From: Palsa-506 sp963755815
GTDB lineage: Bacteria; Actinomycetota; Actinomycetes; Streptosporangiales; Streptosporangiaceae
Assembly: GCA_963755815.1 (NCBI GenBank)
Contig: CAVWLF010000011.1
Location: 1 to 64,000, forward strand
Direction: 5' to 3'
Length of the DNA: 64,000 nt
Shown here one piece after another: positions 34,221 to 43,063 of this stretch. The position numbers and the translations under genes are program-made. The notes under the pieces were generated by a model. That model was not told where the DNA came from, did no database searches, and was given only the letters and a program-made list of their open reading frames with translations. Position 1 is the stretch's first letter. Each line of letters starts with the position of its first letter.

Positions 34221-36763
34221 GTGCTGTTCGAGCTGGAAATCAGCGCCGCCGAGGAGCCGGGCGTCTTCAAGGTTGAGGTGCTGCATTCGGAGGGCGGCGG
34301 CCGGGCGCGCGGGCGGCTGGTCCTGGACGCGGACAGCATTCTTCGCCGCCGAACCGAGCTAGAGAACGCGGTACTCGCGTCGGCGGTGCAGCGGCGGCGG
34401 ATTGTCTCGGCCGCTGAGGAGCCGCTGCAGGCGGTTGGCCAGCAAATGTTCGAGGCGCTGTTCACCGGGCCGGTGTACGGGGCGTACCGGGCCAGTCTGG
34501 GCGCGGTGCAGCAGCAGCAGAAACGGCTGCGAGTGGTGCTGCATCTGACCGTTCCGGAGCTTGCCGCCTTGCCGTGGGAGGCACTATTCGATCCCGAAAC
34601 GGGCGCGTATCTGTGCCGGACCGAACCGCTAGTCCGCTATGTGGATGCTCCCTACACCGCCGAGCCGCTGGAGGTGCAGCCGCCGCTGCGGATCCTGGGC
34701 CTGGTCGCCGCCCCGCGCGGACTGCCGGCCCTGGATGTGGCGGCTGAGCACCGGAATCTGGAAGCGGCACTGGCGAAACCGATAGCTGCCGGGCGGGTGG
34801 ACCTGACCTGGGCGCCCGATGCCAGCTGGGAAACCATCCATGACCTGATGCTCGACGGCACCTGGCACATCCTGCATTTCGTTGGCCACGGCGACTATGA
34901 CTCCGGTAACGATGAGGGCGTTCTCGCGCTGGTCGGCCCGGACGGCCAGGCGGATCTCGTGGAGGCCAGCCGGCTTACTGATCTGCTTTGCGAAGCGGAT
35001 CCGACCCCGCGCCTCGTGGTGCTGAATTCCTGCTCTTCCGGAGAGGCCGGAGCCAATGACCTGTTCTCCGGCACGGCGGCGGCTCTTGTGCACCGGGGCA
35101 TCAGCGCGGTCGCGGCGATGCAGTTCAGCATCAGCGATGCCGCCGCGATCAAGTTCGCGCGCGGCTTCTACGCCGCGATCGCCCACGGCCGGCCGGTCGA
35201 TGAGGCGGTGCGCAGCGGCCGCATCGAGATCCTCGGCATGGCCCGCACCCTGGAATGGATTACCCCGGTGCTCTACGTGCGGGGCGGCTCCACGCAATTG
35301 TTTACCCTCACTGGCCCCCCGTCCCCGCCCCCGGGCGGCACGGTAGCCGAACCCGCGCCCGCCGGGACCGGGGAGGCACCCGTCCCGGCCGGCCCGCCGC
35401 CCGGCGACCCGGCGCCGCCCGGCGGCCCGGGTGACGTATCCCCGGGGCCGGCCGATACGGCCGCAGACGACAGCGATACGGCCGCAGACGATGATGCGGC
35501 CGCAGACGACAACAATGCGGCCACCGGCCGGGGGACGAAGGGCCACTCAGGCACGCCGGACCGGGCGGGCCGCATGCGGCGATTTGGCCGCTGGTCCCTG
35601 GCCGCCGCCGCGGGGATCGTTATCGCAGTGATTGGCGTGATTGCAGCGCTCCATGCGTTCCGTGGTACTCCCGATACCTCCCCTAGCTGGCCTTTCGACG
35701 CGGGAGCCGCCGTCTACACCCGGCCCTTCGTGGTCAGCAACGTGGTTTATGTCGGCAGCACTAACGGCCACGTGTACGCCCTGAATACCGGGAATGGCGC
35801 GGTCCGCTGGCAGTACCCGCGCGCGGGCAGGCCGCAGATGGGCGCCGTCTACTCGCGCCCGGGAGTAGCCGGCCAATGGCTCTACGTGGGCAGTGACCAC
35901 GGTCGCATCGACGCCCTGAACACGGCCAGCGGCGTGCTCCGCTGGTCGCGGCGATGTGACCGGGCGGGCGATCGCATCCTCTCCAGTCCCGTATTTGCGG
36001 ATGGCGTCGTCTACGCGACCAGCGGCGGATTCGCCTGCGCCCTGAACGCCGCCGATGGCTCGCGGTTCTGGGACCCGTCCCGATCGGGGCCATCGCCGAC
36101 ACGGGCCCCACGGTGTCCCTGCACGGAGCAGGAACGCCGCGCAGCCGCATCACCCTCTACTTCGGCAGCGCGGACGGTCACCTCTATGCGCTGAACGCCA
36201 GCACCGGCCAGGTCCGCTGGCAGTATCCCGGTAAGGGACGGCTCCCCATCGCCGCGGTCGACTCCCAGCCCATGGTGTCTGTTGACGGTGCTGTCTACTT
36301 CGGCACCACGGACGGTCACCTTTACGCGCTGAACGCCAGCACCGGCGCGGTCCGCTGGAAGTATCCCCGCCGCGGCGCGCTCGTCAGCGGTGCGGTCGAC
36401 TCCCAGCCGGCCGTGACGGCTGACGGTTCCAGGGTGTACTTCGCCACCGGCTTGGATGTCTACGGGCTCAACTCCAGCGGCAGGCTCTTGTCCCTGTGGC
36501 GACAGGATCCCGTCCAGCTCCGGAGTGCCATCGCCTCGTCCGGCCTGGTGGTGACCCAGTCCGAGGTCTATGTCGGCAGCGGCCAGAACGTCAGCTGCCT
36601 GGACGTCGTCAGGGGCATCCCCTGCTGGCCGCGGCCATTCCCGGCGGACAGCGCAGTCGTGTCCACCCCGGTGGTGAACAACAACGGCAAGATCTATTTC
36701 GGCACCCTGGACGGCAAGGTGTACGCCCTGACACCTTTCGGAAAGCTGGTGCATGCGCGCTGA
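34221..36763 (+). CDS. CHAT (caspase-like) protease with transmembrane helix and PQQ beta-propeller, one frameshift
   Basis: GTG at 34221 (beginning MLFELEIS) fits best; an in-frame ATG at 34140 is the alternative. The CHAT domain (about residues 100-360) has the catalytic His223 in HFVGHGDY and Cys271 in VVLNSCSSGEA. A Pro/Ala/Asp-rich linker follows, with repeats of ADD, then one membrane helix (about 457-479, LAAAAGIVIAVIGVIAALHAF) and a beta-propeller of PQQ repeats (YVGSTNGHVYALNTGNGAVRW, then five or more copies). The frame changes near 36075-36085; the next frame continues the same repeats to 36763. About 847 residues in all. Topology predicts a cytosolic protease coupled to an outside sensor. 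Confidence 0.78.
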
Positions 36764-36820
36764 GCGCGCGCAATCCGGGACCGCCGTGACCGGACCATGG
36801 CGTCCGGGCAGAATGCTGTG

Positions 36821-37171
36821 ATGGCTTCGTATTCCGTCAACCAGGACGCCGTGGCGCACGCGCGGCAGCTCATCGACAGCCGTCAGTACGTGCTCGACAG
36901 CAACTGGGGCGACGTCCAGCCCGGCGCCGCCGAGCAGAACGCCTTCCTGGCGGCGCACTCGTGGGAGGAGTACGCCCAGTGGCATCTGGGGCTCACTGAC
37001 GGTGCCAGCGATCACACCAAGGCCAGATACGCCTTTGTCTACGGTGACTTCCGCCGGGTCCATCGCATGGGCCTCATCGCCTGCCAGTACCGGGCCGCGG
37101 AGTGGCGGCACAAGGAAGTCGAGCTCGCGGCCCACGAGCTCCTGCAGTACCTGGACCACAAGACAGCCTGA
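36821..37171 (+). CDS. Conserved hypothetical protein, 116 residues
   Basis: ATG 36821 (an in-frame ATG at 36797 gives nine more residues). Sequence is rich in conserved-looking motifs: IDSRQYVLDSNWGDVQP, HSWEEYAQWHLGLTDGASD, YAFVYGDFRRVHRMGLIACQYRAAEWRHKEVE. The high Trp/His content and the lack of any membrane segment point to a small soluble enzyme or binding protein. I recognise the pattern as widespread in actinobacteria but know no function. It follows the CHAT gene by 57 bases in the same direction. Confidence 0.75.
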   Translation: MASYSVNQDAVAHARQLIDSRQYVLDSNWGDVQPGAAEQNAFLAAHSWEEYAQWHLGLTDGASDHTKARYAFVYGDFRRVHRMGLIACQYRAAEWRHKEVELAAHELLQYLDHKTA

Positions 37172-37229
37172 CCAGGGCAGCTCCCATCCGCCGCGCCCGA
37201 CGCGATGCCGGGCCATTAGGGTCACCGGG

Positions 37230-37895
37230 ATGGATAGTCGTTTCACGGACGAGCTATGGCAGAGCATCACCGGTATCTACGACGCGATCGTGGCCCATCC
37301 GTTCCTGGGCGGGCTGGCGGACGGGAGCCTGCCGCCCGGCAGCTTCGCGTTTTATGTCGTGCAGGATGCGCTCTACCTTCAGCAGTACGCGCGGGCGCTG
37401 GCCGCGGTGGCCAGCCGGGCGCCGGATATCGCCGGGACGGAGATGTTCGCCCGCCACGCCGCGAGCATCGTCTCGGTCGAGCGGCAGCTGCACGATTCGC
37501 TCCTGCCGGACCTCGGCATCGATCCCGCCTCGGTGGACGCGGCGGAGCCGGCCCCCACCACCCTGGCCTACACGAGCTACCTGCTGGCGGCCTGCGGCGG
37601 TTCCTACGCCGAGGGCGTCGCGGCCGTGCTGCCGTGCTACTGGATCTACCGGGAAGTCGGCCGCGAACTGCAGCAACGCGGCTCACCTGACCCGCGCTAT
37701 CAGCGCTGGATCGACACCTACGGCGGCGAGGAGTTCGATGCCGAGGTCCGCGAGGTGCTGGCCGTGGCCGACCGGCTGGGCCCGGGCCTGGCCGCGGCCG
37801 AGCGCGCCCGCGCGCATCAGTGCTTCCGCGTCACCAGCCGTTATGAATGGATGTTCTGGGACATGGGATACCGCCAGGAGACCTGGCCAGTGTGA
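37230..37895 (+). CDS. tenA: TenA/thiaminase II family protein
   Basis: 221 residues, ATG 37230. The all-helical TenA fold is indicated by FYVVQDALYLQQYARALAAVA near the N-terminus, the active-site-type segment CGGSYAEGVAAVLPCYWIYREVG (with the Cys and Tyr of the family) and FRVTSRYEWMFWDMGYRQE at the end. TenA hydrolyses thiamine-breakdown pyrimidines in salvage. No thiamine gene lies beside it, so a regulatory or divergent role is possible. Confidence 0.87.
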   Translation: MDSRFTDELWQSITGIYDAIVAHPFLGGLADGSLPPGSFAFYVVQDALYLQQYARALAAVASRAPDIAGTEMFARHAASIVSVERQLHDSLLPDLGIDPASVDAAEPAPTTLAYTSYLLAACGGSYAEGVAAVLPCYWIYREVGRELQQRGSPDPRYQRWIDTYGGEEFDAEVREVLAVADRLGPGLAAAERARAHQCFRVTSRYEWMFWDMGYRQETWPV

Positions 37896-37966
37896 GGTCG
37901 CGGGCTCTCGACAGGAGCCCGGATGTCAAGCATTGTGGGCTGAAACGCCGACGCCAGGAGGCCCCC

Positions 37967-39514
37967 GTGCGTGACTACATCATCGTCGGCGCCGGCTCGG
38001 CTGGCTGCGTGCTCGCGGCCCGGCTGAGCGAGGACCCGGACGCCCGGGTCACCCTGATCGAGGCCGGACCGCCGGATACCGCACTGGAGATCCACATCCC
38101 GGCGGCGTTCGGGAAGCTGTTCCAGTCCAAGTGGGACTGGGATTACCTGACCGACCCCGAGCCGGGCATCGACGGCCGGCGCCGGTACCTGCCGCGCGGC
38201 AAGATGCTGGGCGGCTCGTCGTCGATGAACGCGATGATCTATATCCGCGGGAACCCGGCCGATTACGACGGCTGGGCCGCGGCCGGCGCGACCGGGTGGG
38301 GCTGGCCGGACGTGCTGCCGTATTTCCTCCGCGCCGAGGACAACGAGCGCGGCGCGAGTGACCTGCACGGCGCCGGCGGCCCGCTGACCGTCAGCGACGG
38401 CCGGTCCCGGCACGCGCTGATGGACGCCTACCTGGCCGCGGCGCAGCAGGCCGGGCATAAGGCCAACGACGACTTCAACGGCCCGGAGCAGGACGGGGTC
38501 GGCTACTACCAGCTGACCCAGCGCGGCGGGATGCGGTGCAGCGCCGCGGTGGCCTACCTGCATCCCGCGCTGGCCCGGCACCCGAACCTTGAGGTGATCA
38601 CCGACGCGCTCTGCACCCGGATCCTGTTCGACGGCAATCGCGCGATCGGCGTTGAGTACGAGCGCAATAACGAGCTCTCGCAGGTACTCGCCGACCGCGA
38701 GGTGATCATCTCGGCCGGCGCCTACAACTCGCCCCAGCTGCTGATGCTCTCGGGCGTCGGGATCGCCAGTGAGCTGCGGGCCTACGGCATCGAGCCGCGC
38801 GCCGACCTCCCGGTCGGGGAGAACCTGCAAGACCACGTCCATGCCGCGATCGGCTACCTGACGGACACCGAGTCGCTGCTCACCGCGGAAACCGAGCAGA
38901 ACGTCGCCTTGCTGCAGACCGAGGGACGCGGCCCGCTGACCTCCAACATCGGCGAGGCCGGCGGCTTCTTCCGCAGCGAGGACGGCCTGGCCGCACCGGA
39001 CTGCCAGATCCACGCCGCGCCGGTCATGTTCGTCGATGAGGGCCTGGCGCTGCCGGTCGACCACGCCTTCATCTTCGGCGCGGTGGTGCTGCGGCCGGCC
39101 AGCCGGGGCAAGGTATTCCTGCGCTCGCTGCTGCCCAGCGCGAAGCCGCATATCCTGCATGGCTATTTCACTGACCCGGCCGACCGGGACACGATGACCC
39201 GGGCGATCCGCGTCCTGACTGACATCGCCGCGCAGCCCGCGCTGGCCGCGCACCGCCGGGCGGACCTGCGCGTCCCCGCTTCCGCCAGCGACGCCGACAT
39301 CTGGGAGTTCATCAAGCGCGAGTGCCAGACTCTCTACCACCCGACCAGCACGTGCGCGATCGGGGCCGTGGTCGACCCGCAGCTGCGAGTCCTCGGCCTG
39401 GAATCCCTGCGGGTCGTGGACGCCTCGGTCATGCCCACCGTGGTCAGCGGCAACACCAACGCCCCGACGATCATGATCGCCGAAAGGGCGGCCGACCTGA
39501 TCCGCTCCGGCTGA
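37967..39514 (+). CDS. GMC-family FAD oxidoreductase (choline-dehydrogenase-like)
   Basis: 515 residues from the GTG at 37967, with AGGAGG six bases upstream. FAD-binding GAGSAGCVLAARLSEDP opens the protein; the GMC signature GKMLGGSSSMNAMIYIRG follows (about 80-97), and the C-terminal catalytic segment YHPTSTCAIG (His) and NTNAPTIMIAERAADLI are present. Members oxidise alcohols such as choline or sugar alcohols. Substrate unknown. It stands alone after TenA. Confidence 0.92.
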   Translation: MRDYIIVGAGSAGCVLAARLSEDPDARVTLIEAGPPDTALEIHIPAAFGKLFQSKWDWDYLTDPEPGIDGRRRYLPRGKMLGGSSSMNAMIYIRGNPADYDGWAAAGATGWGWPDVLPYFLRAEDNERGASDLHGAGGPLTVSDGRSRHALMDAYLAAAQQAGHKANDDFNGPEQDGVGYYQLTQRGGMRCSAAVAYLHPALARHPNLEVITDALCTRILFDGNRAIGVEYERNNELSQVLADREVIISAGAYNSPQLLMLSGVGIASELRAYGIEPRADLPVGENLQDHVHAAIGYLTDTESLLTAETEQNVALLQTEGRGPLTSNIGEAGGFFRSEDGLAAPDCQIHAAPVMFVDEGLALPVDHAFIFGAVVLRPASRGKVFLRSLLPSAKPHILHGYFTDPADRDTMTRAIRVLTDIAAQPALAAHRRADLRVPASASDADIWEFIKRECQTLYHPTSTCAIGAVVDPQLRVLGLESLRVVDASVMPTVVSGNTNAPTIMIAERAADLIRSG

Positions 39515-39530
39515 GCCGGACCCGGGACGC

Positions 39531-39772
39531 TCAGCAGCTCCGCTGGAAGACCAGCGCCTTGACCATCGCTCCCCACTCGTAGGCGATCGTCGCGGGCCAC
39601 TGCGAGGCGGGCAGCGGCGCGGGGGCATCCCGTGCGGTGGCCAGACGAATAGGCGCGCCGTGGCGGCGCCAAATCCGGCCAGCAAGACAATTGCTGCAAT
39701 GACGACGTACGGCCAGCGGCGACGCCGAGGTTTCCGCAGCTCGCCGGGCTCATATTCATCGATCCCGCTCAT
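39531..39772 (-). CDS. Small single-helix membrane protein, frameshifted
   Basis: ATG at 39772 gives MSGIDEYEPGELRKPRRRRW, then one helix (PYVVIAAIVLLAGFGAATARLF). The frame runs off into an unlikely Arg/Pro-rich stretch near a run of C's (about 39620); a neighbouring frame instead ends neatly PASQWPATIAYEWGAMVKAL with a stop at 39531. Read across the break it is about 80 residues. Function unknown. Confidence 0.4.
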
Positions 39773-40237
39773 GACGCGATCAGTCACGAAAGCATTATGC
39801 CGACCGCGCCGGGCCAGGAGTGCCGTATTCAGAGAAAGGCAGTCTACGATGCGCGGCAATGGATCGTTTACGTCAGATACCTTCTTATGTCACCAAACTT
39901 GCCATCGTTGCCAGGCTAATTTCACTATTTTCCGCCTATGCCGGACCTGCGCGGCGGTTTGAGCCCCGGGTCGCCAGCACCCCGGACGCGCTGAAGCGGG
40001 AAGAGCGGGAAGCGGCGCCGCGCTTTAGTGGTGCCTGGCCAGGGTCAGGGCGTATGCTCGTATTACAACTTGGACACGTCGGCGTCTTGATCGAGAACCC
40101 GAGACCGGAACGGCGCACGCGGAGTAGCATCATGCGGGTCGCCCGGGCACGCTGCCATTCCTTCGGCGCCCTGCTACGCACCTGACCCGAATAACTACGT
40201 CGGACCTGGGTCCGACTTCCCAGACAGGCCACCGACG
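39773..40237. other. 465-base region without a gene, upstream of fxsA
   Basis: No convincing reading frame. The first half is clearly more AT-rich than the rest of the window. A weak promoter-like pair TTGCCA (39900-39905) and TCACTA (39923-39928) with a 17-base spacer points toward fxsA but lies about 310 bases from it. The last 40 bases hold a hairpin (listed separately). I expect it to hold the fxs promoter and leader. Confidence 0.4.
40199..40216 (+). promoter_or_regulatory. Hairpin just upstream of fxsA
   Basis: GTCGGAC-CTGG-GTCCGAC, a perfect 7-base stem with a 4-base loop, ends 21 bases before the fxsA ATG. It may shape the mRNA leader or act as an operator; fxsA has no obvious strong ribosome site of its own. 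Confidence 0.45.
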
Positions 40238-40405
40238 ATGATAGCTACCGATGACAAGAGGCCCGGGTACCCTTCGGTCCTCGCTGATCTGCGCCAGGTT
40301 CCGCTCGCGGACGTCTCTGCGCTGAGCGAGGACATGCTGCGGCGGCTCGTGCCTGCGCCGCTGGCTGGCCAGGTTCCGGTAGCTACCTTTAACTCCGCGG
40401 TCTGA
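40238..40405 (+). CDS. fxsA: FxsA: FxSxx-COOH RiPP precursor peptide
   Basis: 55 residues, ATG at 40238, TGA at 40403-40405. The peptide has a charged N-terminus (MIATDDKRPG), a conserved leader-like segment (LRQVPLADVSALSEDMLRRL) and ends exactly in F51-N52-S53-A54-V55. A C-terminal Phe-x-Ser-x-x is the defining feature of the FxSxx-COOH family, the substrate of the FxsB radical SAM enzyme encoded 17 bases downstream. The maturase family is classed as cyclophane-forming, so Phe51 and probably Ser53 would be cross-linked; this link is from family knowledge and not seen here. The gene is short and easily missed. Confidence 0.88.
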   Translation: MIATDDKRPGYPSVLADLRQVPLADVSALSEDMLRRLVPAPLAGQVPVATFNSAV

Positions 40406-40406
40406 C

Positions 40407-40422
40407 GCCGGGAGTCCCCGGC
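40407..40422 (+). promoter_or_regulatory. Hairpin with embedded ribosome site between fxsA and fxsB
   Basis: GCCGGG-AGTC-CCCGGC fills almost the whole gap between fxsA and fxsB and ends directly at the fxsB ATG. The likely ribosome site GGGAG (40410-40414) lies in the stem and loop, so folding would lower fxsB translation relative to fxsA. Inferred from sequence only. Confidence 0.5.
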
Positions 40423-42884
40423 ATGGGCGGGCCTGTCGTACCGCTGCGTCAGTTTGTCCTGAAGGTCCACAGCCGCTGTGATCTGGCCTGTGACCACTGT
40501 TACGTCTATCAGGGCGCGGACCAGAGCTGGCGGGACCGGCCGATGGCGATCTCCGATGAGACGATCGCCTGGACGGCGCAGCGCATTGCCGAGCATGCGA
40601 AGGCTCATCAGCTCCCGGCCGTGCACGTCGTCTTGCACGGCGGGGAGCCGTTGCTGGCCGGCCCGCCGCGGCTGCAGCTGGTGGCCCAGACACTGCGGTC
40701 GGCATTAGCTGACGTTTGCGATCTTGACCTGCGGATCCATACCAACGGCGTGCTGCTCGACGAGAGATTCTGCGAGCTGTTCGACGCCTTCGGGGTGCAG
40801 GTGGGGATCTCGATCGACGGTTACCGGGCGGCGAACGACCTGCACCGGCGGTACGCCGACGGGCGCAGCAGCTACGACCAGGTGATCCGCGCGATCGGGC
40901 TGCTGCGCACGCCGCGGTACCGGCACCTGTACGCGGGCCTGCTCTGCACGATTGACGTCGCCAATGACCCGGTCGCCGTCTACGAGGCGCTGCTGGAGCT
41001 GGAGCCGCCCCGGGTCGACTTCCTGCTGCCGCACGCCACCTGGGACGACCCACCGGCCCGTGCGCGGGGCGCGACCCCGTACGCGGACTGGCTGATCGCC
41101 ATCTTCGACCGGTGGCAGGCCAGCGGCCGGCCGGTTCAGGTCCGGACGTTCGACTCGATCATCGCGACCACCGGCGGCGGTGACAGCCTGACCGAGGCGC
41201 TCGGGCTCGGGCCCAGCGACCTGGTGGTGGTGGAGACCGATGGCCGCTACGAGCAGGCCGATTCGCTGAAGACCGCATTCGACGGCGCCCCGGCCACCGG
41301 GTTCGATGTCTTCACCCAGAGCCTGGACGTGGTCGGGCAGCATCCGGGAATCCGCGCGCGCCAGCAGGGGCTCGCCGGGCTGTGCGAGACCTGCCAGGCG
41401 TGCCCGGTGGTGTCCAGTTGCGGCGGCGGCCTTTACGCCCACCGGTACCGGAGCGCGAACGGCTTCGCTAATCCGTCCGTGTACTGCGCCGACCTGCTCA
41501 AGCTGATCAGCCACGTCCGCCGCCGGACCGGCCGGGCGGCCCCGGACGGCCCGGCGGCCAGCCCCGCCCTGGCCGTTCCGGTGGCTGACTTCCGCGCGCT
41601 GGCGGCCGGATTCGGCGCGGCGAGCGCCATCGCGCATCTGGATGAAACCCAGCGCAGCATGCGCCGCGCACTGCTGAGCGGCGTCTATCAGGCGGCCGCC
41701 GCGGCCGCCCTGCCCGGTGCGGGCGACCTGGACCTGCCGGCCGCATGGGACCTGCTGACCAGGATCGACGCCAGCCAGCCCGGAGGTACTCGCCGGCGTG
41801 CTGGCGCATCCGTACGCCCGCGTCTGGGCCGTGCGCTGCCTGGAGCAGTTCAGCGCGCTGGCGGGCCAGCGCCGCCGCAGCGTCCCGGCGCTCGCCGCCG
41901 ACCTGGGCCACCTCGGCGCGGTCGCCGCCGCGGCCGCCATCCGGTCCGGCGTCCATGCCCGCGTCACCGTTCCGGTCCTGGATGGCGCCGTGTACCTGCC
42001 GACGTTCGGCCGGCTGGTCATCGGTCCCGCGGCGGCCGCGGCCGGGCTCACGGCTGACCCGGCGCTGGCCACCGCGACCGTCGAGGTAACCAGCGACGTG
42101 GTCACGGTGCGAGCGAAGACCGGCCAGTGGAAGCTTTCGCGTCCTGATCTGCTGGCCGGCCAAACAGCAGATCAGGACACCGGATCCGGCGGCTGGCAGC
42201 CGGTGCGCCGGCTGACCGCACCCGGCATCTCGGTCGCGCTCGAAGACACCGATCCCTATCGCGACTGCCATCAGTGGCCGGCCGCGCCCCGGCTAACTGA
42301 CGCGGAGGTTGCTGACTGGCAGCGGGCATTCGGCGAGGCCTGGACGCAGATCGGGCGGGAGCACAGCGCGTATGCCCCCGGCCTGGCCGCCGGGCTGCAG
42401 TACGATCACCCCGCTGTCGCCGAGTCCGGCCGGCCGTGACGTGAGCGCTACCGCACGGCAGGCGTTCGGCGCGGTCGCCGTCGCGCTGCCGAAGGATTAC
42501 GCCACCCTCGCCCTGCTGCTGATGCACGAGTTCCAGCACGTGAAGCTAGGTGCTGTGCTCGACCTTTACGACCTGTATGACGCGGCCGACAAGCGGCTTT
42601 ATCACGCGCCATGGCGCGACGACATGCGGCCGCTGGAGGGCCTGCTGCAGGGCACCTACGCCCATATTGCGGTCACCGACTTCTGGCGGGCCCGCCGGCA
42701 GGCCACGGTCGGCCCGGCGGCTGAGACAGCCACGGCGCGATTCGCGCACTGGCGCGGCCAGACCGCCGACGCGATCGAATCCCTGGCCGCGTCGGGCTCG
42801 CTGACTCCGCTGGGCGAGCAGTTCATCAACGGAATGCGTCGCTCCATAGCTCCCATGCTCGACGAGCCGGTGGCGGTTTCGTAG
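40423..42884 (+). CDS. fxsB: FxsB: radical SAM/SPASM peptide maturase with C-terminal HExxH domain, two frameshifts
   Basis: ATG 40423. The radical SAM cluster motif CDLACDHC (Cys19, 23, 26) and the HGGEPLL motif open the enzyme; a SPASM-type region follows with CETCQACPVVSSCGGGLYAH near residue 330. The C-terminal third ends with LLMHEFQHVKLGAVLDLYD, the HExxH of the alpha-ketoglutarate-type peptide beta-hydroxylase family often fused to FxsB. The frame breaks near 41780 (after DASQP, continuing EVLAGVLAHPYARVWAVRCL) and near 42395-42412 (continuing ITPLSPSPAGRDVSATARQA). Full length about 820 residues. It would modify FxsA at its C-terminal Phe-x-Ser. Without correcting the breaks only the radical SAM half would be made. 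Confidence 0.85.
42141..42178 (+). repeat. 14-base perfect inverted repeat inside fxsB
   Basis: GTCCTGATCTGCTG (42141-42154) and its exact complement CAGCAGATCAGGAC (42165-42178) with a 10-base loop, inside the linker before the HExxH domain. It is the strongest hairpin I saw in any coding region of the window. Confidence 0.75.
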
Positions 42885-43063
42885 CCTGCTCGACCGCTGC
42901 AGGCCCCCGCATCAGGCATACGGCGGGGCAACGGCGGCCTCTGGCCACCTTCCGGAAACCCATATATCATCATCTGGGCAAGTCGTTTGATCATATAAAC
43001 GTGCCTCCGTGCTAGTTGAGGAGGGCGAGGCCGGGGTGGCCGCGTGATGGGGGAAGCACGCTG

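Noticed and set aside
36797..36820. Earlier start for the 116-residue conserved protein
   Set aside because: Possible in frame, but the family-like sequence begins at the ATG at 36821.
39505..39519. Small palindrome TCCGGCT-G-AGCCGGA as a terminator of the GMC gene
   Set aside because: It overlaps the stop codon and has only a one-base loop, so it is unlikely to be a hairpin.
39820..40185. Possible 121-residue gene before fxsA
   Set aside because: Codon use and composition do not fit; no family pattern, and the region differs in base composition from genes around it.
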